Source: Olsenella sp. SW781
GTDB taxonomy: Bacteria > Actinomycetota > Coriobacteriia > Coriobacteriales > Atopobiaceae
Assembly (NCBI RefSeq): GCF_012027725.1
Contig: NZ_SJOU01000010.1
Location: forward strand, 35,012 to 99,011
Direction of reading: 5' to 3'
Length of the DNA: 64,000 nt
A program made the translations under genes and the position numbers. The notes beneath the pieces are model-generated. The model did no database searches. It saw only the letters and a list, made by a program, of their open reading frames with translations, and was not told the DNA's origin. This document shows, one piece after another, positions 8,473 through 16,246 of this stretch (its first letter is position 1; each line of letters starts with the position of its first letter).

Positions 8473-10764
8473 TCAATACACGCCGATAACGTCGCCGACG
8501 GAAACCCGGTCGGTCAGCGCCTTGATGACGATCTCCTGACCCCCGTTAGCCACGGGCCCCAGCACACCCTCCACGAAGCATGCGACGACCGCGTCTTCCG
8601 TACGATATACGGCAATCATGTCGTCAAGGAACAGGTAGTCGATCGCGTCATCGTAGTCGACGCCATACACATTTGTGTGCTCCGAGAAGTAGGCTTGCAG
8701 CCCGTCTCGCGCCGCATCCCTGATCTCCGCTTCTGTCATGCCCAGGGCGTCGTAGGTGGACATCTCTTCGCCAGCTGCAAGATCGTAGAACTTACCCCCG
8801 ACGACCCTCGTCCCATGCGCGCCTCCGTAGAAGAGGTCACGATCGAGGCGCACGCACGCGACAGGCCCCTCGATCGAGGCGGTGGTGTCATAACAGTGGA
8901 GAATCTGCTCGGCACCGCTCATGGCGTCTTCCATCGTCATTGACATCTGGCTGTCAAGACGGGCCTCGAAACTACTCCTGAGACTGCTGTTCAGCTGGTC
9001 GAGAACAGCGGTGGAACCTCCGTCGGATAGGGCGAACTGCGGATACGCCCATTCCCTCGTCTCCTCCCAAGAATAGCTACCTTGATACGCGGTAACCGTA
9101 CGATCTTGGACCACATCACGCGTCACATACGTTGGGCCTTCTTCTCCCGGATCCTTCCCATACGTGCATTCGGACACCTGCACGCCGTTCTCAAGGTGCG
9201 TGGGGGGAAGCTTGAACGGCGAGTTGCTCTCGTCAATGACGTCCTTGCTGAACGTCCACCCCAAATCAATGAGGTAGTCCGTACCGGTTCCCACCTCGAC
9301 GTTGACGTACATAAACGCAGAGAGATCTGCACAGGTGAGGCCGGTCTCATGGGTCGTGGCCACGAAAGAACCACCAACGCCCGCGCCAACGGCGGCGTCC
9401 ACGAGCTGGATCTGCAGCAACTTGAGCTCTGCGCCCACCTTGGCACCCAGACGAACATGTACTGCGGCCTTCAGCTCGGCGTCAAGGTCGCTCGTATCCT
9501 CCACCACCCACTCGTCGTCCACGAGCCTCATGGTGGTCATCATCTCGTAGGCCACGTTCACCGAGATGCTGCCGTCGGCCTCTACGTGCAGGTACAGGGG
9601 GATGTCAATCGAGAAGCCCATGAAGAACGGCGCGCTCACCTCGAGAATCTTGACATCCTCCTCGGCCCTCGCGCAGACCTCTGCGCCTATCTCGACGTCC
9701 CCTCCAACGCTCACCTCGCAGTGCTCGAGGCCCCCGAAGAGGGTCCACTCGACGTCGTAGCCGACCACGGGGCTTACGCTTATGCCGCCCCTGACGTAGC
9801 TGCTGCCGTCGTCATCGAGCGGTATGTCGAACTCTTTCCCGATGGACCCCTCCTCGGGCCTCCAGGTGTCGTCGACGCTGATGCGAGAACTGGGGCTTGC
9901 CTGCCCTTCGGTAATGATAATCGTCGAAGAGTCAACCTCCACGCCCCTGTCGCTCATGCTTATACTCTCGAATATCTCCGAGGGATCGCTCGCCTGCTCG
10001 AACTTCACTGAGGACGTGCCGTGCGCGGTGTAGGATACGGACGTGACCGTACCCGCCCCACCAAGCGGGTTCTCCTCGGTGGGCAGCAGGGCCACCTTGT
10101 CGCCGACCTTCGGTGCCTCGCCTCGCGCCACAATCTCAAACTCCCCGTCGTCTCCCCCGCGATAGCTCGCTATCTCCTTGACGCCGTCCTGGAGCTCGTA
10201 CTCATAGGCTCCGCCACCGGGCCCTTCGCTCACATCGATCCCATACCAAGCAACGCCCTCCTCGCGCCAGCCGAGCGAGACGAGGTGGTCGTTCTCGGCC
10301 TTGCTCGTCGTGTAGTTGTGCGTGCCGGTGGTGGCGTAGGGGTTGTACTGGCGGTAGAGCGGCACTCCGGCCGAGGCGGGCGCGGACATCCAGCCCACGC
10401 CCTCGTACTCCCAGCCGGCCGCCACGAGCCCGTCGCGCTCGGCGGCGGAGAGCGTGTAGTGGTGGTCGCCGCCCGTCACGTAGGGGTTGTAGAGGCGGTA
10501 GACGGGGTCGCCCGACTTCGGCGCCACCCAGCCCAGGCCCTCGTCGGTCCAGCCCACGGCGATAAGCCCGTCGCGCTCCTCGGCGCTCGCGGTGTAGAAG
10601 TGCTCGCCGGTCCACTGGTTGTAGAGGCGGTACATATCGGCGGAAGTCTCCGCGGCAATCGCCCGACAAGGAGCCAAGCAGATAGAAAGTGCAGCAAAGA
10701 GGAGCGCAAAAAAGACTCCGAAGAATGACGCTCGATGGGCAGATGGTCGTCGAACCGTTCGCAT
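8473..10764 (-). CDS. Secreted protein: N-terminal DUF5648, C-terminal DUF3298-like domain
   Basis: The product is 763 residues from the ATG at 10764, chosen because AGGAGG lies five bases upstream; the upstream in-frame start has no such site. Residues 1-~38 are a signal peptide (FFALLFAALSICLAPCRAIAAE). Residues ~44-175 are a complete DUF5648 module, here at the N-terminus. Residues ~180-560 are a beta-rich region I cannot assign. Residues ~580-755 resemble DUF3298 of RsiV-like and lysozyme-binding proteins: VTAYQGSYSW, then FYGGAHGTRVVGGKFYDL near residue 645, then DMIAVYRTEDAVVACFVEG. DUF3298 in RsiV binds host lysozyme. A lysozyme or wall-ligand role here is inference only. It lies in the minus-strand array, 56 bases before gene B. 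Confidence 0.8.
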   Translation of the reverse strand: MRTVRRPSAHRASFFGVFFALLFAALSICLAPCRAIAAETSADMYRLYNQWTGEHFYTASAEERDGLIAVGWTDEGLGWVAPKSGDPVYRLYNPYVTGGDHHYTLSAAERDGLVAAGWEYEGVGWMSAPASAGVPLYRQYNPYATTGTHNYTTSKAENDHLVSLGWREEGVAWYGIDVSEGPGGGAYEYELQDGVKEIASYRGGDDGEFEIVARGEAPKVGDKVALLPTEENPLGGAGTVTSVSYTAHGTSSVKFEQASDPSEIFESISMSDRGVEVDSSTIIITEGQASPSSRISVDDTWRPEEGSIGKEFDIPLDDDGSSYVRGGISVSPVVGYDVEWTLFGGLEHCEVSVGGDVEIGAEVCARAEEDVKILEVSAPFFMGFSIDIPLYLHVEADGSISVNVAYEMMTTMRLVDDEWVVEDTSDLDAELKAAVHVRLGAKVGAELKLLQIQLVDAAVGAGVGGSFVATTHETGLTCADLSAFMYVNVEVGTGTDYLIDLGWTFSKDVIDESNSPFKLPPTHLENGVQVSECTYGKDPGEEGPTYVTRDVVQDRTVTAYQGSYSWEETREWAYPQFALSDGGSTAVLDQLNSSLRSSFEARLDSQMSMTMEDAMSGAEQILHCYDTTASIEGPVACVRLDRDLFYGGAHGTRVVGGKFYDLAAGEEMSTYDALGMTEAEIRDAARDGLQAYFSEHTNVYGVDYDDAIDYLFLDDMIAVYRTEDAVVACFVEGVLGPVANGGQEIVIKALTDRVSVGDVIGVY
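10240..10635 (-). repeat. DUF5648-coding DNA repeat, N-terminal copy
   Basis: Same repeat family as 4859-5260. This copy sits directly after a signal peptide rather than at the protein's end, which shows that the module moves between protein termini. Confidence 0.85.
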
Positions 10765-10844
10765 AACTCCTCCTTGCACGAGCGCCCTAACGGAACACTA
10801 GGACACGAAACAGGCGATCTTTCAATTTTGTAACGAGGGCAGCA

Positions 10845-10875
10845 CGCGGGACCGGCCAGAGCGACCGGCCCCGCG
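10845..10875 (-). terminator. GC-rich hairpin after the gene at 10888-13056
   Basis: Thirteen-base arms (10845-10857 and 10863-10875) pair with two G-U wobbles around a five-base loop, 13 bases beyond the stop. The following minus-strand sequence is not strongly T-rich, so termination may be partial. Confidence 0.45.
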
Positions 10876-10887
10876 AGAAACCCAATG

Positions 10888-11289
10888 CTACACGCCGTAC
10901 CAGGCCACGCCCTCGTCCCTCCAGCCCACGGAGACGAGATGGTCCCTCTCCTCCCTGGAGGTCGTGTAGTTATGCGTGCCCGTCGTCGCGTAGGGGTTGT
11001 ACTGCCTATAGAGGGGCGTGCCGGTCGCGGCCGGCGCGGACACCCAGCCCACACCCTCGTACTTCCAGCCGGCCGCAACGAGCGTGTCGCGCTCAGCCTC
11101 GGAGGGCGTGTAGTGGTGGTCGCCGCCGACCACGTAGGGGTTATAGAGGCGGTAGACCGGGTCGCCGGAGGCCGGCGCCACCCAGCCCAGGCCCTCATCG
11201 GTCCACCCCATGGCCACCAGGCCGTCGCGCTCCTCAGCGCTGGCGGTGTAGAAGTGCTCGCCAGTCCACTGGTTATAGAGGCGGTACAT
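10888..11289 (-). repeat. DUF5648-coding DNA repeat, copy in the WG-like gene
   Basis: Same repeat family as 4859-5260 and 10240-10635. It contains three tandem sub-units that begin with YRLYN or YRQYN. Confidence 0.85.
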
Positions 11290-13056
11290 CGAGCCGGAGG
11301 CGGAATCGGGAGCGGGCTCGGGGTCGGGCTCCACAGTTTGGTCCGTATCAAGGAACGACCAAACTTCGCCCTTTCTAACGAGAATCATCGTGCCGTTGTC
11401 CTCGTCACCGCAGTCCACAATCGAGTCGTACTCAAACGGGATGGCAACCTCACCGTCAGCGTCAACGGCGCCGAACTTACCCGCCTCAGGATTGCGAGCA
11501 TAGTACCAGTCAGTGCCAGCGCGGCATATGGAATTGTAAACGTAGGGCCCATCGCTCGTCGCATCCACAACAAGCGGAAGTGCAAGCTGATACCCTCCTA
11601 TTGAGACGGGGGTCAGGCTGACGTCAACAACACTCGCGTACCCACTGCTCTCAGAGGTCTCACCCTCGTACATGACATATAGCCTCGTGCCGTCAACGAG
11701 CGTCGCATCACCGGCGGCGGGGTAGACGGCAAGCCCCTCCCCCTGCCGAATTGGCTTGAACTCATCGTCCGTATAGACGCTATAGGTCGTAGTGTCGCCA
11801 TCGTCATAGCACGACGCGCTCAGAACATACCCACCATCCCACGGATCAATCCAAGCGTAGGAGATACTGCCGGGTAGCTTTCCTCCGAAATCGAGGCTGC
11901 AAGCCTCCGTGCCACTCTGGTTAAAGACAATGAGCTTCGAATCAGTCCAACCATAAACATGATTTGCAACCACCGACTCATTGAAAAGAAGGTTAGTGGG
12001 GAGGCTGCAAATGACAGACCCATCGGAGCCAAGAATCACCTTTGTCCCCGTTCCAGCGCCGCTGCAAAAGTATCCAGAGCCGCCAGAAAAGACCCCATTG
12101 ACGCGATAGCCGTCAAACACGGACGTCCTCTCGCCTTGCCACGAGAAATAGACCGTATCAGCACCGTCTACATATGCCCTGACAAAGTCTCCGACGATGC
12201 TGCAACTTCTGAAAGGACCTTCCTGCACCCTCTTTTCTCCGCCGCACTCAATTGTCAGATTGCCGGAGGAATCAACGTATGCCAGAAACTCCTCCCCCGT
12301 CGAAGAGGTTCCATAGGCGACATCGACCTCCTGTGGCAACTCTTCATACGTGCCGTCGCCGGCAATTGCGTATAGATGCCCCTCGTTCTCGTGCGTCGTC
12401 TTATCACTCACGTATACGCGGAGAACCTCCCCACCATCGCGCTCCACAAAGGATGCAACGGCGTATTCAGAGTCGGGATATTGAAGCGTAAACAGAGTTT
12501 TGAGCGTCGAAACCTCAAGAATGACCACCTCCGAGAGGCTCCCGTCATATTTTGAGGCGGCAATACACGACTCGTCCCCGTTGAAGACAATGTCATCGTA
12601 CTCGGCGTTGAGCACGATCTTCCCGTCTGCGGACATCAGCCCGACATCGTTAGTGGCGGAATTGGTCATCTCGATGTACCCAGCGGTCATGCCAATGCCT
12701 ACGATGTTCTTATCCGTCCTAAATTGATACTCGGTAACTTCGTCGCTTCCCGAGACGACGCTATATGTCGCACTATCTCGGGCATACCTCGTTGAATACA
12801 TCACCTCTCCGTTGGCACTCACCAAGTCCTGCTGGACGAGAGGCACCTCTTTACCAACGGAGTCAGTAACCGTTCCGATCTTCTTTGCCATGAGGGCATG
12901 CCCGTCAAATACTCCGTAGACGTCCTCGTAGACGAATTCCCCGAAGAGGGCAAACGGCCCCGCCGCGCCAGCAATCAAGGGCACCGCCAGGACCAATGCC
13001 AGACAGGCAGCCACTCCTGCGAGGAATCCGGTCACCCTACATCTCAAACCTCCCAT
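10888..13056 (-). CDS. Secreted beta-rich (WG-repeat-like) protein with C-terminal DUF5648
   Basis: The product is 722 residues. The first ~31 are a signal peptide (FLAGVAACLALVLAVPLIAGAAG). The central ~540 residues are beta-rich, with scattered units such as GLMSADGKIVLNAEYDDI and GAVDADGEVAIPFEYDSI. These resemble WG/KWG repeats, which form propeller-like or solenoid surfaces. A Pro/Glu/Asp linker (~575-589) leads to the DUF5648 module at 590-722. It replaces the RCC1 head of genes A-C with another beta fold while keeping the same C-terminal module. It is likely surface-located; the ligand is unknown. An AT-rich stretch at ~13110-13145 upstream could hold its promoter, though I could not fix clear boxes. 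Confidence 0.8.
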   Translation of the reverse strand: MGGLRCRVTGFLAGVAACLALVLAVPLIAGAAGPFALFGEFVYEDVYGVFDGHALMAKKIGTVTDSVGKEVPLVQQDLVSANGEVMYSTRYARDSATYSVVSGSDEVTEYQFRTDKNIVGIGMTAGYIEMTNSATNDVGLMSADGKIVLNAEYDDIVFNGDESCIAASKYDGSLSEVVILEVSTLKTLFTLQYPDSEYAVASFVERDGGEVLRVYVSDKTTHENEGHLYAIAGDGTYEELPQEVDVAYGTSSTGEEFLAYVDSSGNLTIECGGEKRVQEGPFRSCSIVGDFVRAYVDGADTVYFSWQGERTSVFDGYRVNGVFSGGSGYFCSGAGTGTKVILGSDGSVICSLPTNLLFNESVVANHVYGWTDSKLIVFNQSGTEACSLDFGGKLPGSISYAWIDPWDGGYVLSASCYDDGDTTTYSVYTDDEFKPIRQGEGLAVYPAAGDATLVDGTRLYVMYEGETSESSGYASVVDVSLTPVSIGGYQLALPLVVDATSDGPYVYNSICRAGTDWYYARNPEAGKFGAVDADGEVAIPFEYDSIVDCGDEDNGTMILVRKGEVWSFLDTDQTVEPDPEPAPDSASGSMYRLYNQWTGEHFYTASAEERDGLVAMGWTDEGLGWVAPASGDPVYRLYNPYVVGGDHHYTPSEAERDTLVAAGWKYEGVGWVSAPAATGTPLYRQYNPYATTGTHNYTTSREERDHLVSVGWRDEGVAWYGV

Positions 13057-13221
13057 ATCGCACCGTCCTTCCCTTCGGCCGGCCCACGGGTGACCGGCAA
13101 ACCAATGCGATAATGATATTCAATTATTTCTATTCTTTTTGAACAGAATCCACGAGCGGGCGCGCTACGTCGGCGAGATGTTTCTTCATTGCACAATACA
13201 GCCGCAAGGCAATAACAAAAG

Positions 13222-15129
13222 TCAATGAAGTCTGGGTATCTCCCTCTGATTGGAGAGCAGGGGCGCCAGGCCCCCGTCCCCGAGGCCGCCGGCCCATCCG
13301 GCGATTCCGTTATACCGCGCAAGTGCGTCCTCGGAGGCCCCATAAGTGTCGAACAACTGCGCCACGGCCTCATACAACTCTATATAGAGGGGTTCTCTCT
13401 CCAGCCCTCCAAGCAAGACCCCCTCGGCAGCATCCCGGTCGCCGAGGGCATAGTAGCACCGACCGATGATAAGAGCCTGCTCACCACTCCTCGGCAGCTC
13501 GTGGAGTTCGGCAAATATGGTTGCCCTCTCGGGCTCTCCGAGGTCACAGTAGGCGCGGAGAATCTCCGTCTGGAGCCCAACGTCTCCCGCGGCCAAAGGG
13601 TCGGTGGCAACGGCGCTTATCGCGCGGGAGTCCCCCATCTCAGCAAGCCTCGCAAGCGCCGAAGCCTTCGCCCCTCCCGCCCAGCAGGCAACGGCCCCAA
13701 GCAGCGCAACCAAGAACAGGCAGGATGCGACGAGAGGCCTCTCGAAAGCCTCCCCAAACCGCACATGGCTCAACCCCTCGCCCAGAAGCAGGGCGAGAAG
13801 AACGAGGACAAGACCGAACTGAAAATCGATGTCGATAAGGGCGTGGGCAAGAAGCAAGTCGACGGAGACGAATGGACCCCATGCGCACCAGCTGTCTCCC
13901 ACCTTGTCCCCAGAGGGCCGCTGTCCCTCCGACGAAAAGAGAGCGGCTCTGCAAAAGCCCCGCAGCGCCGAGCCAGCAACCACAATAAACACAACCAGTG
14001 GCATGACGCCCGCATCCAAGACGATTTGCAGATACCCGCAATGGATTGCATTGGCCGTGTACTGGACCGACTGGACCTCCCGGTAGGCATATCTCCACCC
14101 ATCGGGGCCTATACCAAGTAGTGGGCTCCTAGCCACGAGCCCTAATCCGTCGAGAATCTGTACGATGCGTTCAATCATCGTCTGCGAAGCCTGTACGAAC
14201 CTCCCCGAGACAAGCAGGAATATAAGGAGGACAACTCCGAGCACAACGAGCAGCACTGCGACGAGGACTGCGAGAAGGGCATGATTCCCCGATGGCTTGT
14301 GAGAGGCTGCATTGTGTCGACGGCCAAGGAGACAGGCCGCAACACCGAGGACACCGGCAAATAGCACCCCGAGGACCGAAGATGCCCCACAGGCAAAGAA
14401 GATCACGATGGCACAGAAGAGCTGCAGCTCGAGCGAGATAAGTGCCTTCGCCCCCCATTTCCGAAAGCCCACAACAGCCATGGGCACAAGTGCAATCGAG
14501 GACAGAGCGAGCGAGCCCCCCGACTGCGTGAGTAGAAGACATGAGATAGGGAGGTAGACAAGCCGCCGGAGAAGGCAACTCTCAGAGAACCACGAGAGCA
14601 CCGCGACCACGGAAAACCAGATTCCGGCCGTATTGGCGTACTGGAAAAGGGACTGGAGTCGGCCAGCATTCGACCAGCCAAGAAACTGGAAGGCCGAATC
14701 TGCCATAACGAGCCCAAGAGCAGAGGATACTACACCAATCCATGCCACCGACTGAAACAGCCACTGACGCCGCGTCGACGCCATCGTAGCCGATAGGATG
14801 ATGCCAACCGCGAACAATGACCAGCGGCCCCCAGCCTCAAGCCCAGAGTACGAGACACCGTGAAATAAAGCAGAAACCAGATAAAGCAACGGAATGGCAG
14901 CGGGCAATATGACTAGAAGCGACGCTTTCGTACCTGTCCGCCGAGCATCTACCAGCGAGAAAAGCCCGAAAGCGCACAAAGCGAGCGCAGCAAGCGATGA
15001 GACAGCAGGCGCATAACCTCCCCGCAGCACGAGAAGTGCCACAAGGAGCACGAGAGGCACGATGGGCTCCCCTCTACCCCTCTTGCGGGCTCCTCCAGAA
15101 TGGGCCGATATCTCATCGATAAACGCCAT
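13222..15129 (-). CDS. O-antigen ligase/polymerase-like membrane protein with C-terminal TPR-like tail
   Basis: The product is 635 residues with about a dozen hydrophobic segments between residues ~20 and 470 and a large extracytoplasmic loop containing GLVARSPLLGIGPDGWRYAY. That loop is the hallmark of the Wzy_C/O-antigen ligase superfamily. Residues ~480-610 are helical and TPR-like (ILRAYCDLGEPERA, IGRCYYALGDRDAAEGVL). Members polymerise or transfer undecaprenol-linked glycans at the outer face of the membrane. It starts 25 bases beyond the toxin 2 stop, on the same strand. It sits among surface proteins rather than with the glycosyltransferases, so protein O-glycosylation of the array members is a possible role. 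That is inference. Confidence 0.8.
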   Translation of the reverse strand: MAFIDEISAHSGGARKRGRGEPIVPLVLLVALLVLRGGYAPAVSSLAALALCAFGLFSLVDARRTGTKASLLVILPAAIPLLYLVSALFHGVSYSGLEAGGRWSLFAVGIILSATMASTRRQWLFQSVAWIGVVSSALGLVMADSAFQFLGWSNAGRLQSLFQYANTAGIWFSVVAVLSWFSESCLLRRLVYLPISCLLLTQSGGSLALSSIALVPMAVVGFRKWGAKALISLELQLFCAIVIFFACGASSVLGVLFAGVLGVAACLLGRRHNAASHKPSGNHALLAVLVAVLLVVLGVVLLIFLLVSGRFVQASQTMIERIVQILDGLGLVARSPLLGIGPDGWRYAYREVQSVQYTANAIHCGYLQIVLDAGVMPLVVFIVVAGSALRGFCRAALFSSEGQRPSGDKVGDSWCAWGPFVSVDLLLAHALIDIDFQFGLVLVLLALLLGEGLSHVRFGEAFERPLVASCLFLVALLGAVACWAGGAKASALARLAEMGDSRAISAVATDPLAAGDVGLQTEILRAYCDLGEPERATIFAELHELPRSGEQALIIGRCYYALGDRDAAEGVLLGGLEREPLYIELYEAVAQLFDTYGASEDALARYNGIAGWAGGLGDGGLAPLLSNQREIPRLH

Positions 15130-15153
15130 GTTGCACCCAAATTCAGGGCGCCC

Positions 15154-15525
15154 TCACTCAGCGCCCAAACTCCTTGCATAATCAGAGCCCGCAAACAGGA
15201 CGCGCGCCACAGTCACCACGCGCTCGGGCTCCTCCTCGACCCAGTAGAACAGCAGGTAGTTCCCCACACCGATGGCCCTGAACTCATGTACCAGCTCCCG
15301 CAGCGGCGCGTAGACCCTCCTGCGGTACGGCATTTTGCGCAGCGAAGAGGCCCTCTCCTCGAACTGGTCGAGGAACCGCCCAGCAGCCTGGGGGCTGCCG
15401 AGCGTTTGCGACATGTAGCGCGCAGCATCAATCACGTCACGACGCGCGGAGGGAAGAACTTCGACCCTATACACGGTCGGGCTCCACGGCCACGGACCCC
15501 GCAACGACAGCGCGGGCCTCAGCAA
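15154..15525 (-). CDS. RelE/ParE-type toxin of toxin-antitoxin pair 2
   Basis: This is the second copy of the toxin at 4174-4545. It has the same conserved TTG start position and length (123 residues), and its key segments are SPTVYRVEVLPSARRD, YMSQTLGSP, NYLLFYWVEEEPERVV and ARVLFAGSD. Substitutions relative to copy 1 are scattered and many are conservative, so both copies look intact and under selection. It overlaps the antitoxin gene end. An in-frame GTG further in is present only in this copy, so it is less likely to be the true start. Confidence 0.8.
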   Translation of the reverse strand: MLRPALSLRGPWPWSPTVYRVEVLPSARRDVIDAARYMSQTLGSPQAAGRFLDQFEERASSLRKMPYRRRVYAPLRELVHEFRAIGVGNYLLFYWVEEEPERVVTVARVLFAGSDYARSLGAE

Positions 15526-15760
15526 GGACCTCGTCAAGCGAGAAACGCTCCTCGGTGACCGCCGCCTCACGCTCCGCATCGCGCAGCGCCGCAAGGACTT
15601 CCGAGTGGAAGCTCAGCTCCTCGAAGGACTCCATGCTCATGACGACCATATCACCACGCCCGTTGCGCGTGAGAATAACGGGGCGACCGCTCTCGTGCAC
15701 GTCCTCGGAAATCTCCGTGAACTTGTTCCTCAGATCGCTCACAGGGCGAACGGACTGCAT
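15467..15760 (-). CDS. Phd/YefM-type antitoxin of pair 2
   Basis: The product has 97 residues, the same length as antitoxin 1. Differences from it include LRNKFTEISEDVHESGRPV versus PRNKFAGISEDVRESGRSV. The DNA-binding N-terminus and acidic helical C-terminus are retained. The ATG at 15760 lies 14 bases below a perfect palindrome. Because the two antitoxins are so alike, cross-neutralisation and cross-regulation between the pairs are plausible. Confidence 0.85.
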   Translation of the reverse strand: MQSVRPVSDLRNKFTEISEDVHESGRPVILTRNGRGDMVVMSMESFEELSFHSEVLAALRDAEREAAVTEERFSLDEVLAEARAVVAGSVAVEPDRV

Positions 15761-15774
15761 ATAAGCTCCTCTCT

Positions 15775-15808
15775 GGCGGTTGCTATCATAATTATGATAG
15801 CAACCGCC
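15775..15808. promoter_or_regulatory. 34-base perfect palindrome upstream of antitoxin 2
   Basis: The sequence from 15775 reads GGCGGTTGCTATCA, then TAATTA, then the complement of the first arm. It is a perfect palindrome without mismatch. Its outer arms match the operator candidate at 4793-4830. Confidence 0.65.
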
Positions 15809-15841
15809 CGCATTGAACGAAACAACGCGGGGTATTCGTCC

Positions 15842-16246
15842 CTACCCGACCCCGTACCACCCCACGCCCTCCTCGCGCCAGCCCACGGAGACGAGGTGGT
15901 CGTTCTCGTCCCTGGAGGTGGTGTAGTTGTGCGTGCCGGTCGCCGCGTAGGGGTTGTACTGGCGCCAGAGCGGCACGCCGGCCGAGGCGGGCGCGGACAT
16001 CCAGCCCACGCCCTCGTACTCCCAGCCGGCCGCCACGAGCTCGTCGCGCTCGGTCGCCGAGAGCGTGTAGTGGTGGTCGCCGCCGGTGACGTAGGGGTTG
16101 TAGAGGCGGTAGACGGGGTCGCCCGTCGCCGGGGCCACCCATCCCAGGCCCTCGTCCGTCCAGCCCACGGCGATAAGCCCGTCGCGCTCCTCGGCCGAGG
16201 CGGTGTAGAAGTGCTCGCCGGTCCACCGGTTGTAGAGGCGGTACAT
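15842..16246 (-). repeat. DUF5648-coding DNA repeat, copy in gene C
   Basis: Fourth full copy of the ~400 base repeat. It differs from the others at scattered positions, for example WRQYN in place of YRQYN. Confidence 0.85.
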
